The notes beneath the pieces were generated by a model. The model was not told where the DNA came from, searched no databases, and saw nothing but the letters and a program-made list of their open reading frames with translations. This document shows positions 1 through 8,379 of a DNA stretch of 35,242 nucleotides, piece after piece (the stretch's first letter is position 1; each line of letters starts with the position of its first letter). The DNA comes from Bradyrhizobium altum (GTDB taxonomy: Bacteria > Pseudomonadota > Alphaproteobacteria > Rhizobiales > Xanthobacteraceae): the NCBI RefSeq assembly GCF_020889705.1, contig NZ_JACMYP010000064.1, positions 1 to 35,242 of the forward strand. The letters are read 5' to 3'. The translations under genes and the position numbers were made by a program.

Positions 1-20
1 CCCGGGAGACTACGCCACCC

Positions 21-485
21 TCAATTCCCACCAACCTCGCGACGGCACCTAGGCTCGCGGGAGGACAGTCTGAACCTCTGTCCCCGATAAACTTCAGGAA
101 CCATGTAGTGGTGGTTGGCATCGAACCACTTGGTCATCTCCTGCGCAGGTGCGCCAAACCCGCGCGATCCGTGACCGCAACTCGCATCCTGGCGGTCGCG
201 TTGTGAACCGCGGGCCATGTCGAAGTACGTCTTGAGCCAAACCGATTGGGCTTTCGACGCGTAGATTTCAGGGATGGCGCCAACCATGACGCTCGTGTCG
301 AGCACCTGATCGTACAACGAGAAATCGTTCGACGGAATGACGGTGACACCGAAGGATTTCTGGCGAGCCCAGTTCGCAGCACGCAGGCCGGCTGCGTCCT
401 CGAGCAATTGCTGTTCGCTGAGTGTGCCGGCCCAGTAGCTTTCGAGCGCGAGTTTGAGCTCGCGCCTTGGACCGATGCGTGGCAT
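21..485 (-). pseudogene. metE: metE fragment (cobalamin-independent methionine synthase, N-terminal part)
   Basis: The translation begins MPRIGPRRELKLALESYW and continues through a DFSLYDQVLDTSVM segment to APAQEMTKWFDANHHYMVPE. These are hallmark stretches of the N-terminal domain of MetE, which transfers a methyl group from 5-methyltetrahydropteroyl-triglutamate to homocysteine. Full MetE is about 750-780 residues; here only about 130 residues are recognisable. The middle (around residues 90-110) is shortened and the frame loses the family sequence after residue 132. The usual first codons (a short leader ending LGF before PRIG) are replaced by SALGM, with an in-frame stop just upstream, so no normal start exists. 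This is a decayed fragment at the window edge. The functional gene presumably lies elsewhere. Confidence 0.8.
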
Positions 486-1172
486 TCCAAGCGCGGAACC
501 GGAAGGGAGAGAAGAAACATAGCGTTAACCCCATATTGGGGGCAAAGGCCATGGCGGACGCAGGCGGGATCGCGGGAAGCGACGGCTGCTTGGCGCACCA
601 CCGGGACACCCGCCCGTGGACGTATATGTTGTCCAGGCAGGTCTCCTGGCTCGCGGGTCATCGCTGCTGTCCGGCCTTCCGGAAGCCGCACAGGCTTCAG
701 TGACCTTGTTGGACAGCGGCTCGCCGCTTACAGTTGCGGGGGCAGCGCCGGCATGTTCAGCGGCTTCCCTCTTAGCTCCGGATCAAGCGGGACCGGAGAA
801 CCTCGACGACTTGGATTATCGGCAAAAGAACTCTTCCTCTCAGATGATCCTCTCAGGTTAGCGCTGCAACATCGACTAGGCGAATGACCATTTACCTCGA
901 CCGTTGACCACGATTGGAAGCTCTCTCCAACTATAATGTCGGCAGAATTATCCGAGGCGCAAGTGGCGGTGCTTCGAGCGCGCCGGCATCCGGTCTCTCA
1001 ACAGTCAAAGACCGCTGCCACGCGCAAGACATCCGTGCAAAATCCAGCTGCACGTGGCGCGCATGTTAATCTACGATGCCACCCAATTCTGGTAGGCGCC
1101 TTGCGGCCCCTTATGGCGATAATGCTTGACCACGCATATCGATCCGCCTCAACGAAGGCAGGGAGGGTCGCA
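486..1172. other. Gene-poor stretch
   Basis: About 690 bases between the metE fragment and a small membrane ORF. Open frames occur on both strands, but none shows a recognisable domain, a convincing Shine-Dalgarno sequence or protein-like composition. I see no RNA gene or IS end here. Confidence 0.5.
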
Positions 1173-1328
1173 ATGAAAATGACTGTTTGGAGTGCCCTCG
1201 GCGTCTTTGCTGTTGCCATCTTTGCGGCTGACCTGTTCGGGTGGCTGGTAAGGCCGTTCATGAGTCAACCCGTCAGACAGACACTCTCTAGATTGTCAAC
1301 AGCTCAAGACGAAGCTAGCGCGACTTGA
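1173..1328 (+). CDS. Small single-pass membrane protein (51 aa), unknown function
   Basis: A 51-residue ORF beginning MKMTVWSALGVFAVAIF. I chose the ATG at 1173 because a strong Shine-Dalgarno (GGGAGGG, about 6 bases upstream) precedes it; the same frame opens earlier (from 936) but that part is arginine-rich and not protein-like. Residues 5-28 form one hydrophobic segment (ALGVFAVAIFAADLFGWLV) suitable for an inner-membrane helix, followed by a short polar C-terminus rich in S, T, Q and D. I do not recognise a family. It stands alone, upstream of and convergent with the IS630-type transposase. It may be a small rhizobial membrane protein or chance coding; the ribosome site is the main support. 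Confidence 0.4.
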   Translation: MKMTVWSALGVFAVAIFAADLFGWLVRPFMSQPVRQTLSRLSTAQDEASAT

Positions 1329-1387
1329 TCCCCGGCCGCCTACCAGTGGACACCGACTAGGTCAGCGTTTTCGTGGTTCGAATCATA

Positions 1388-2548
1388 TCAGGCGGCCTCG
1401 GCGAGCTTGTAGGACCAAGTGTGGATGACGGGATGGCGATTGACGTCGTCAATGCCGGCCATGATGCGCTCCTTGAGTTCGTGTTTTGAGGTCACCCGGA
1501 TGTGGCGCAAGACGGAGCGGGCGAACTTGGAGAAGAAGCCCTCGATGAGGTTGAGCCAGGAGCCGTGCTTGGGCGTGAACGTAAATTCGAAGCGGCCTAC
1601 GGGTCGTGTATCGAGCCAGGCTCTGGTTTCTTTCGAGATGTGTGCGGAATGATTGTCGAGGATCAACTTGATCGTGGTCCTGGCCGGGTAAGCGGCATCG
1701 AGAAGTTTGAGGAATTCGATGAACTCGCGGCTGCGGTGGCGGTCTTTGACGAGCGCGTGGACCTTCCCGGTCAGCAGATCAATTCCAGCCAACAAGCTGA
1801 GCGTGCCATGACGTCGATACTCAAAATCGCGAGCAAAAGCCGGATAAACGCCTGGCACGGGCGGCAAATCCGGCGCCGTCGTCGCGATGGCTTGGATCCC
1901 CGGCTTTTCGTCGTAAGAGACGATCGTCACCGGCTTGCCCGATTTCTTCGACTTGGCTTTCTTCGACTTGGCGGCGGCCTTTTTCAGGACCTGAACCTCG
2001 CGATAGACACACAGGACCTCCGCCATTTTCTGCTCGAACTCGGCATCGCGACGCTCCAGATAGTAGCGCACCTTGTGCGGCTTGATTTCCTCTTGGCCGA
2101 GAATCTTGCACACCGTGCCCTGGACCAGGTTGGCAAGGCACTGGTACCCCACCGACGGGCCGCGCTCGCGCGCATGGCGTGCCAGCAGCCGCGTCGTCCA
2201 CAACTCGTGCGGATAGCCGTGCTCCTTGGCCTTGTCGCACGCCAAAGACACCAGCCAGGCCTTGGCCTCCGGCGTGATCACCGGCTCCTTGCCTGGTCGC
2301 GGTCGGTCGTCGAGTGCCGCCAACGCACCATGGGCTACCGCCCGTTCAACGCAACGCTGGACCGTCTGATGATGGGCGCCAAGTCTTCGTGCCACGGCAA
2401 AGAACGACGGGTTCTCGCGGTAGGCCAGCAGCATCGCCGCCCGCGATACCCGGCTCGCCGGCTCGGTCCGCGACCGCGAAAGAGCCGTCAACGTCTCAAT
2501 TTCCTCCTGGCTCATCGCCAACTCGACTGCTTGCCGCCATCTTGCCAT
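1388..2548 (-). CDS. IS630-family transposase
   Basis: A DDE transposase of about 386 residues. The start MARWRQAVELAMSQEEIETL at 2548 is preferred over the in-frame codon at 2662, because family members begin near here. The N-terminal third is a helix-turn-helix region (ARRLGAHHQTVQRCVERA, then DRPRPGKEP). The catalytic core shows the three acidic residues in their usual contexts: SYDEKPGIQ, LILDNHSAH and HGSWLNLIEGFFSK. It looks full length and uninterrupted, so it could be active. Ends were not fixed. Imperfectly inverted sequence (TTCGAAC followed by an AAACG-containing segment) lies at about 1350-1378 outside the stop and at about 2562-2583 just upstream of the start. These are candidate terminal repeats, but I could not define the TA target duplication expected for this family. 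Confidence 0.9.
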   Translation of the reverse strand: MARWRQAVELAMSQEEIETLTALSRSRTEPASRVSRAAMLLAYRENPSFFAVARRLGAHHQTVQRCVERAVAHGALAALDDRPRPGKEPVITPEAKAWLVSLACDKAKEHGYPHELWTTRLLARHARERGPSVGYQCLANLVQGTVCKILGQEEIKPHKVRYYLERRDAEFEQKMAEVLCVYREVQVLKKAAAKSKKAKSKKSGKPVTIVSYDEKPGIQAIATTAPDLPPVPGVYPAFARDFEYRRHGTLSLLAGIDLLTGKVHALVKDRHRSREFIEFLKLLDAAYPARTTIKLILDNHSAHISKETRAWLDTRPVGRFEFTFTPKHGSWLNLIEGFFSKFARSVLRHIRVTSKHELKERIMAGIDDVNRHPVIHTWSYKLAEAA

Positions 2549-2860
2549 GATACCAATCCTCGTTCGAACAAACTCAAACGAGGAATCCACGAGCACACTT
2601 CCAGTTCCGTGCATGCCGGTTTCATGGAATCGGTCGTCTAGATGGAAGCACTGCTCATCCAATCATGAAGAGCGACGGCGAGCCGAGGCGCCCGACCACG
2701 GACGCGATGAGCACCACCGCGTGCGTAAACCGGAGCGCGCGCCATCGTATCATCAGCCTGCTTGAGGCCATGCACGTTCCTCGATTCCACATGTCCGGCG
2801 CTGAAGATCGGCTTCGCAAGCCTTGGCCATCAAGCGCAAAGTGAAGCTGGCTGAGGCTGC

Positions 2861-2868
2861 TATCGTTG
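2861..2868 (+). repeat. Target-site duplication, left copy
   Basis: TATCGTTG directly before the left end of the IS66-family element. The same 8 bases follow its right end at 5366-5373. Eight-base duplications are typical of the IS66 family. Confidence 0.9.
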
Positions 2869-2889
2869 GTAAGCGGCAAGCTAAGGCCG

Positions 2890-4482
2890 TCAGGCGGCGT
2901 GGTTCCATGGCATAAGCGCGTCGATTTGGCTGCTCGGCCAGCCGTTGGCGATACGCTGAAGTGTTAGGGCGAGCCAGGCGAACGGATCGACGGTGTTCAT
3001 TTTCGCCGTCTGCAGCAGCGTTGCGATGGTCGCCCAGGTTCGTCCGCCGCCGTCGCTGCCAGCGAAGAGGCTATTCTTTCTCGTAATTGTTTGCGGCCTG
3101 ATGGCGCGTTCGACGATGTTGGAGTCGAGCTCGATGCGACCATCGGTCAGGAAGCGTTCGAAGATGGCACGCCGCGAGACGGCATAGCGGATCGCCTCGG
3201 CCAGTTTTGATTTGCCGGAGATCCGCCGCAAGGTCTGCTGCCAGAAGTCGAAGAGATCTGCGACGATCGCTGCGGAAGCTTGCTGGCGCGCGGCAACGCG
3301 TGCGTCGGGGCTTTGACCGCGCACGGTTTTCTCGACCTGCCAGAGCTTTGCCATCCGCTCGACCGTTGTCGTTGCCACTTTCGAGCTCCCTGCAACATGC
3401 AGCTCGTAGAACTTGCGTCTGCTGTGTGACCAGCAGCCAGCCAATGTGATGGCGTCATTGCCGCGATCGGGTCGCGCCAACTTGTTATAGGCGGCGTAGC
3501 CATCTACCTGCAGGATGCCGCGATAACCGTTGAGGTGCCGGACCGCGCATTCGCCGGCGCGGCTGTCTTCGAAGCGATAAGCCACCATCGGCGGACCGTT
3601 GCGGCCAAAGGTTCGGTCATCTCGGGCATAGGCCCATAAGTAGGCCATCTTGGTCGATCCGGAGCCCGGAGCGAGCGTCGGCAAAGTGGTTTCGTCGGCA
3701 AAGACCCGTTCGGCCTTCTTGACCTCGCTGAAGATGTAGTCGGCCATGATCTCGAGCTCGAAGCCGAGCTTACCCATCCATTGCGCCATCAACTGGCGGT
3801 CCAGCTCGACATGATCGCGGGCGTAGATAGCCTCCTGCCGGTAGAGCGGCAGGCCATCGGCATATTTGGCGACGGCGATCTGGGCCAGAAGCGCTTCCGT
3901 CGGAATGCCTCCTTCGATGATGTGGGCCGGGGCCGGCGCCTGGATGACGCCGTCCGCGTTCTTGAAGGCATACTTGGGACGGCGCGTGACGATCACCCGG
4001 AACGTCGCCGGCACCACATCCAGGCGCTCCGACACGTCCTCGCCGATCAGCACCTTCTGCTTGCCGGCATGCTCAGCCAGCTCTTCCGGCTCAATGATGG
4101 TTTCGATCCGTTCCAGATGGGGTGCAAAGCCCTTGCGCCGACGCGGTGCGCGCTTGCCATCCGCTTGCGCACGGCCCTTGCTGACCTGGGCCTTGATCGC
4201 GGCGATGCCGGTCTCGATCTCCTCGAAGACGAAGGCCTGCTGTTCATCGTCGCCGTTCGCCGAGCCGAGCTTTTCCGATCGTCGGCCGAACCGGGCGCGG
4301 TCGAAGGCCTTCAGGATCTGCGTCAGCCGCTCAATGCGCGCATCGGCATCGGCGTTGCGGGCCTTGAGATCGGCGACTTCGCTCGCCAGAGTATCGGCGC
4401 GGGCCGCTTTCTCGGCCATGGCAAGAACCATGGCCTTCAGCGTCTCTACGTCATTCGGGAGGTTGAGATCGGGCGACGTCAT
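2890..4482 (-). CDS. tnpC: IS66 transposase TnpC
   Basis: A 530-residue DDE transposase. Residues about 10-65 are a leucine-zipper-like coiled coil (AEKAARADTLASEVADLKAR), followed by the FGRRSEKL block that is a family signature. Next come a charged linker (KRAPRRRKGFAPHLE), a zinc-binding-like and core region (VFADETTLPTLAPGSG; LQVDGYAAYNKL; GCWSHSRRKFYEL), and the C-terminal block NIVERAIRPQTITRKNSLFAGSDGG. The terminal segment ALTLQRIANGWPSSQIDALMPWN is the usual IS66 C-terminus. Length and motifs match intact family members. It is the last gene of the tnpABC set, about 75 bases beyond tnpB, and its stop overlaps the left inverted repeat. Decayed pieces of other IS66 elements lie at about 13190 and 23240. 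Confidence 0.95.
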   Translation of the reverse strand: MTSPDLNLPNDVETLKAMVLAMAEKAARADTLASEVADLKARNADADARIERLTQILKAFDRARFGRRSEKLGSANGDDEQQAFVFEEIETGIAAIKAQVSKGRAQADGKRAPRRRKGFAPHLERIETIIEPEELAEHAGKQKVLIGEDVSERLDVVPATFRVIVTRRPKYAFKNADGVIQAPAPAHIIEGGIPTEALLAQIAVAKYADGLPLYRQEAIYARDHVELDRQLMAQWMGKLGFELEIMADYIFSEVKKAERVFADETTLPTLAPGSGSTKMAYLWAYARDDRTFGRNGPPMVAYRFEDSRAGECAVRHLNGYRGILQVDGYAAYNKLARPDRGNDAITLAGCWSHSRRKFYELHVAGSSKVATTTVERMAKLWQVEKTVRGQSPDARVAARQQASAAIVADLFDFWQQTLRRISGKSKLAEAIRYAVSRRAIFERFLTDGRIELDSNIVERAIRPQTITRKNSLFAGSDGGGRTWATIATLLQTAKMNTVDPFAWLALTLQRIANGWPSSQIDALMPWNHAA

Positions 4483-4556
4483 TAGCCCGACCAGAGCACA
4501 TTTTGCCCCGGTTCTCTTGCCCTTTCAGCTCACTGATTCACTTCGCCGCAGTGCTT

Positions 4557-4901
4557 TTACCCAACAATCTCCGGCGGCTTGACCGCCACGGACCGCACCC
4601 GCTTCCAGTCCATCCCATCGACCAGGGCCATCAACTGCGCAGCATTCATCTGCACCCGATGATGCCCGATCCGCGGCCAGCAGAACTTCGCCTTTTCAAG
4701 ACGTTTTAAATAGAGGCACACGCCAGAGCCATCCCACCATACGATCTTGATTCGGTCGGCTCTTTTGGCCCGGAACACATAAAGCGCACCGTCGAACGGA
4801 TCTGAGCCGGCATCGCGCACAAGCGCGACAAGGCCATCGATACCCTTGCGGAAGTCGACTGGATGGCTGGCCAGGAACACCTTCACGCCTGAGGGGATCA
4901 T
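4557..4901 (-). CDS. tnpB: IS66 accessory protein TnpB
   Basis: A 114-residue protein beginning MIPSGVKVFLASHPVDFRKG, the typical opening of IS66 Orf2/TnpB. It continues through the signature blocks DPFDGALYVFRAKRADRIK and VWWDGSGVCLYLKRLEKAKF. Full length for the family. The start overlaps the tnpA stop by four bases (ATGA at 4898-4901), so translation is probably coupled. The role of TnpB in IS66 transposition is not well defined, though it is reported to be needed for efficient movement of some members. Confidence 0.95.
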   Translation of the reverse strand: MIPSGVKVFLASHPVDFRKGIDGLVALVRDAGSDPFDGALYVFRAKRADRIKIVWWDGSGVCLYLKRLEKAKFCWPRIGHHRVQMNAAQLMALVDGMDWKRVRSVAVKPPEIVG

Positions 4902-5281
4902 GCCGAACGTACCGCCCGGATCACCCGCTGCAGCTGCGCCTCGTCGACGTCCACGCCGGCGCGCACGATCACCTCGCCAATGGCAATTTCGATCACAGCG
5001 CCTGACACAGACGCCACCTCACCCCCGCAACTCGAGTGCCGCTCGCGATAATGTCGTTCCGCCCGAGCATCACGGCGCCAGGCAAACAGCTGCGACGGGT
5101 GAATGCCGATCCGGCGAGCGATCGCCGAGACGCTCGCGCCAGGCTCCAGCGCCTCTGTCACAACTTGCGCCTTGAACTCGTCCGACCAGCGTCGGCGAAG
5201 CTGCCGCGGCGCTCCCTCAAGACGGTCGGCGACCGCTTCGATCATATGGAAGGTTCTAGTTCCAGAACTAGGCGCAGACAT
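4898..5281 (-). CDS. tnpA: IS66 protein TnpA (helix-turn-helix)
   Basis: A 127-residue protein with a transposase_8-type helix-turn-helix: RRRWSDEFKAQVVTEALEPG followed by SVSAIARRIGIHPSQLFAWR at about residues 29-70. Its C-terminal half holds the IS66 OrfA segment IEIAIGEVIVRAGVDVDEAQ ending RVIRAVRSA. It is the first gene of the element and overlaps tnpB by four bases. A short palindrome (CTAGTTC-CA-GAACTAG, about 5255-5270) lies within its first codons. The start used here is the longest ATG; a later start at the MIEAVADRLEG methionine is possible. Confidence 0.93.
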   Translation of the reverse strand: MSAPSSGTRTFHMIEAVADRLEGAPRQLRRRWSDEFKAQVVTEALEPGASVSAIARRIGIHPSQLFAWRRDARAERHYRERHSSCGGEVASVSGAVIEIAIGEVIVRAGVDVDEAQLQRVIRAVRSA

Positions 5282-5365
5282 AGAAGCTCACATCGGCTCA
5301 CAAACTCAGCAGCCGATAGCCGATTGCTCACCCCCTGCGCCAGACGGGGTCTCTTTTCCGCTTAC

Positions 5366-5373
5366 TATCGTTG
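5366..5373 (+). repeat. Target-site duplication, right copy
   Basis: TATCGTTG, identical to the octamer at 2861-2868, directly outside the right end of the IS66-family element. Confidence 0.9.
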
Positions 5374-5668
5374 CAGCGCCGCATTTCGCGAAAGAAGCGC
5401 AGTGGTCCCTTCGCCGCCGATGCCAAAAGCAGGGTAGAGATGAACGCCAACGTTCCGGTAGCCCAACCAAACCGTTCGACGGCGGCAAAGTGTTCCCACA
5501 GTCATCAGGAACTTGGCAGCAAGGCGTTCGCCTGCGCGTCGAAGATCCGATACGCGACAAGGGATGAACAAGCCGGGGCGGATCAGCTGAATGGAAACAT
5601 TGAAACGAGCGCAAGTCGGAAAGTCGACAAACACAACACGAATCCGGTGCGAATTGCCGGCTGTTTCC

Positions 5669-5684
5669 TGGCACGAACAATGCA
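5669..5684 (+). promoter_or_regulatory. Sigma-54 (RpoN) -24/-12 promoter
   Basis: TGGCACGAACAATGCA matches the sigma-54 consensus TGGCAC-N5-TTGCA at all but one consensus position and has the required GG-N10-GC spacing. It lies about 240 bases upstream of the exported-protein gene at 5921 on the same strand. I found no perfect TGT-N10-ACA NifA site in the preceding 200 bases, so the activator is unknown. No other gene was recognised between 5374 and 5920. Confidence 0.6.
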
Positions 5685-5920
5685 AGCCCTCGGTTGCCCG
5701 GGGCTTCTCCTCCTGGGCAGGTCCACCACAGCAAATTGAGGTTGTGGCTGGCCCACTGAAGTTAGCGGCGCGTGACATAGAGCGGACAGCGCCAGCTCGC
5801 GCGGGACATCAGCGGGCGCCCGCGTCACGTTGCCGCTAACTTCTTCCAATTCGCGCATAGCATTGAAGGCTGCCCGCTCTGGAATTGACGTGTGGATGAA
5901 AATCGGATGGTCGGGCGGCT

Positions 5921-6769
5921 ATGAAGAGAATGTCTACAAGAGGCGTGCTTTGGTTTTGTCTCCATCAATCGCTGATCTGCCTGGCCGGGTTGGCTGCGAC
6001 GAGCAACAGTCTGCGCGCCAGCGAGAGCGTCCTCGTCGAGAGAGTCAGGTCGACGTGGCGAGCGCAAGACGGTGAAACGATAGAACAGATTGTTTCCAAC
6101 GTTTCGAAAGTGGCGCAGTTCGTCCCTGGAAACTGGGGAATCGCCGAAGGAATCGACCGAACTGAATATGTTTACCTTTCCTGGACCAGGCATCAGGATA
6201 ATAAATCAGACGAACACTACGTTATTACCTGGAAGATCGGGACCGATGGGAAGATCGAAGTTGCGTCTCCGTATGCGAAGCCGATCGAACTGGGCTGGCG
6301 CGCCCTGGCGCTTTCGTTGATCGCCAGTGAAATCACCGATGGCGAAAAAAACGCAAATCTTCCCTTTCTGCATAATCCGGTCAATTTCAACTTCGTGACG
6401 ACCGCGCAAGGCAAGCTCGGCAATCTTCTGCGGCACGGCCGCTGCCATATCATCGAACCCATTGTCGTGGACTACGTATCGAAGGCGAATGACAAGCCGA
6501 CGGAGAAAGGTGATCGGTGGCGCGTTCTGCTGTTGGTGAACTGTAATATACCAGGGCCTCGCTATTTTACCCGTAACGGGGTCATCACCTTCGAGAAGCG
6601 CGAGGGACAAGATTGGGAGCCGCAATCCTTCCTTGCCAAGCGTCTCGCGGCCTTTCCTCCTGGCTCCTGGTTCGATCACATAGAGCCAAATGAACACGAA
6701 GCGTTAGAGGGGACGCGAAAAGCCTCGGCAAATGGTCGCACAGAGCAAGATGGCAGCGCTGCTCATTGA
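5921..6769 (+). CDS. Unrecognised exported protein, 282 aa
   Basis: The N-terminus is a plausible Sec signal: basic MKRMSTR, then a hydrophobic stretch (GVLWFCLHQSLICLAGLAA) with possible cleavage near the NSLRASES segment. The mature part is a mixed alpha/beta-looking sequence with blocks such as WRAQDGETIEQIVSNVSKVA, PGNWGIAEGIDRTEYVYLSW and HYVITWKIGTDGKIEVASPY. No catalytic motif is apparent. The frame is clean over 850 bases and codon use looks normal, unlike the decayed genes around it, so it is probably real and maintained. A good sigma-54 promoter sits about 240 bases upstream, suggesting expression under RpoN control, possibly in nodules. I do not recognise the family; a periplasmic or secreted role is inferred only from the signal peptide. 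Confidence 0.7.
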   Translation: MKRMSTRGVLWFCLHQSLICLAGLAATSNSLRASESVLVERVRSTWRAQDGETIEQIVSNVSKVAQFVPGNWGIAEGIDRTEYVYLSWTRHQDNKSDEHYVITWKIGTDGKIEVASPYAKPIELGWRALALSLIASEITDGEKNANLPFLHNPVNFNFVTTAQGKLGNLLRHGRCHIIEPIVVDYVSKANDKPTEKGDRWRVLLLVNCNIPGPRYFTRNGVITFEKREGQDWEPQSFLAKRLAAFPPGSWFDHIEPNEHEALEGTRKASANGRTEQDGSAAH

Positions 6770-6793
6770 TCGCTGAGCCCCTCGGGCCAACGG

Positions 6794-6835
6794 CGAGGCA
6801 CATGCGCTCTGAAACGCATGTCCTGTTATGCCTCG
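6794..6835 (+). terminator. Nested hairpin after the exported-protein gene
   Basis: Inner stem ACATGCG/CGCATGT (6800-6806 with 6815-6821) sits inside an outer CGAGGC/GCCTCG stem (6794-6799 with 6830-6835). It begins 25 bases beyond the stop codon. There is no T-run, so it may be a factor-dependent terminator or mRNA-stabilising structure rather than an intrinsic terminator. Confidence 0.4.
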
Positions 6836-7175
6836 GCAAGGCGAGCCTCTCGCAGCCTGCAGCCCGCCATGGGAAAAGTCAGTCAGCTCTCGGCCCTTTC
6901 CTCCAGGAGAAGAGCTCAGCGGCGGCGTAGTAGCTTACGAGAGCCGGTTGGCCGCGCCGCGCGCAACGCAGTGAGAGGAGACAATCTGCGACGCCGCGAG
7001 CTCGCCATGCCATTCTTCACGGGACTAGACTAGAAGATGCCTGAGGCCAAGCCCCGATCCGGCGTGCGCGCAGCGCATCGCACGACCAATAGGCACCCGC
7101 AGGAGCGTGAGCATAGCGACGCCGAAGGCGGCACGCGGGAGCGAGTGCAGCGACGAGACCGGTTAAGAGGGCCCC

Positions 7176-7234
7176 CGGGAACGGGGCAGTGATAGCGACG
7201 CCGTCATACTTGATGACGGCGGGCCCCTTTCCCG
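7176..7234. repeat. Long two-part hairpin in intergenic DNA
   Basis: An outer 12-base stem, CGGGAACGGGGC (7176-7187) with GCCCCTTTCCCG (7223-7234), has one mismatch. It encloses an inner perfect 9-base stem, CGCCGTCAT/ATGACGGCG (7199-7207 with 7213-7221), with a 5-base loop. The rest of 6836-7298 holds no gene I can support. The structure could be a palindromic repeat element or part of a structured RNA. Confidence 0.5.
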
Positions 7235-7298
7235 AGTGACCCCGGCGAGGAGCTCCTCAGCCTTGCTGCGAGGGATCGAAGACCGAATTGGGCCAGAT

Positions 7299-7481
7299 CT
7301 AAATTTCCTCGCGCGCATTCGTCTGAGCGTCATAGATCCTGATTTGAAGCATGGGGAAACGCTTCTTTAGTTCTGCTCCACCTGCCCTGGCACCGTCTCT
7401 GGTTGCAAATTCGGCTTTCAGGCGGCCGTCTACTTCAAGCGTGTAACAAGAGACCGGCAATTCACGGGTCGCTGCAACCAT
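7299..7481 (-). CDS. Small conserved-looking protein, 60 aa
   Basis: A 60-residue ORF, MVAATRELPVSCYTLEVDG then RLKAEFATRDGARAGGAELK and a KRFPMLQIRIYDAQT tail. It reads like a compact alpha/beta protein: a strand with VSCYTLEVDG, a helix DGARAGGAELKKRF and a strand MLQIRIYDA. I recall very similar small hypothetical proteins in rhizobial genomes, but no function is known to me. A GGGA element sits about 6 bases before the ATG and supports the start. It is alone, with long gene-poor flanks, and reads opposite to the neighbouring exported-protein gene. No promoter motif with correct spacing was found upstream. Confidence 0.6.
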   Translation of the reverse strand: MVAATRELPVSCYTLEVDGRLKAEFATRDGARAGGAELKKRFPMLQIRIYDAQTNAREEI

Positions 7482-8379
7482 TTCATTCCCATTGTGCAGT
7501 GAGTTAATTAAGAATGATGGATAGCGTGAGTCGGCTAAATCCTGCCAGAGCTACCTGCCGGAGTGCAGTCATTGCCAACAATTGTTGTGGATTGATTCAT
7601 CGCACTGCATACCATCAAGATGGCCATTCCAATAAGGCGGGCGGACGTCTTTCCGTTTGCCCGGTGCATGCACGATAAAGCCAGGGCTCGACCTTACCGT
7701 CCTTTCAGATTCCCTGCGGCAACGCTCACACTCATACCGAGCTTCGTGATCTCCATCGTTCGAACATTGACGCAACCTCCCATTGCGCATGAGTCGCCAT
7801 GCAATCCCCGCTCGAGACCGGACAGATCGCGGACCGAGGCCGACATACAAGGTTAGGGTCCATCTTCAGTCAGAGAAAGCCGGATCAGATTTCTTTCGAG
7901 CAATCGGCCTCCTCGCAACTGGCTTGCGGTGAAGTTTCCTCAACATTATCGAACCGCTGGCAGCCCTGTCTAACGATGGAAATGACAAAGGAGTAGCGAC
8001 GTTGCTGATTCCGCGCTGACGTCCGCTCGGCCGCTGAAGCCGGAAGCGACACGCTTTTATCCTCAGGCCCGAGAGAAATATCCCCGGGGTTCGCCTTTTT
8101 CCTGCGTCGCGAGTTCGTCAGCTGAGCACGGAGCTCCGGTCGACAGCATGGGAGGCGAGCCCAGAGAGAGCCCAAACGCACACCGCAAAATGCACACTGA
8201 AGAAATCGCTTGAACCTCACGCTGCGTTAGGTCGTAGGTTGAATCATGACCAGCTTTGACAAAGCAAGCGTCGAACAATGCAGGCCAAATGACGCAGTTG
8301 TGCGGTCAAGCAGTCGAATGTAGCGAGGCCGGATCGTGCGACTTTATGAGCTGATGAACAAGAACGAAAGGCTGTAAGG
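7482..8379. other. Gene-poor stretch
   Basis: About 900 bases with no gene I can support. A leftward open frame at 7569-7850 contains a possible CxxC pair (YECERCRRESE), which could be a zinc-ribbon remnant, but flanking residues are low quality. A perfect palindrome CAACAATTGTTG lies near 7576-7587. No RNA gene is apparent. Confidence 0.4.

Larger units (their letters stand above)
2869..5365 (-). mobile_element. Complete IS66-family insertion sequence
   Basis: A 2497-base element with tnpA, tnpB and tnpC all reading leftward. The ends are imperfect inverted repeats of about 29 bases, at 2869-2897 and 5337-5365. Both begin GTAAGCGG and share a CCGTC-GGCG block further in. The flanking 8-base duplication is exact. 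All three reading frames are open and of family length, so insertion appears recent and the element potentially functional. Joining the flanks restores an uninterrupted target, ending GAGGCTGC before and CAGCGCCG after the duplicated octamer. I could not assign a gene to that target. Confidence 0.93.

Noticed and set aside
246..887. 213-codon rightward ORF over the metE fragment
   Set aside because: It lies antisense to recognisable metE sequence for much of its length, is arginine/serine-rich and has no family features.
3781..4485. Rightward ORFs of 234-238 codons opposite IS66 tnpC
   Set aside because: They are antisense shadows of the intact transposase, typical of GC-rich coding DNA.
5450..5668. 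NifA site upstream of the 5669 promoter
   Set aside because: No TGT-N10-ACA match was found in the 200 bases before the promoter.
5374..5778. Leftward ORF ending at the IS66 target duplication, as a gene disrupted by the insertion
   Set aside because: Its stop codon lies within the duplicated octamer, so the pre-insertion sequence would have had the same end; no family was recognised.
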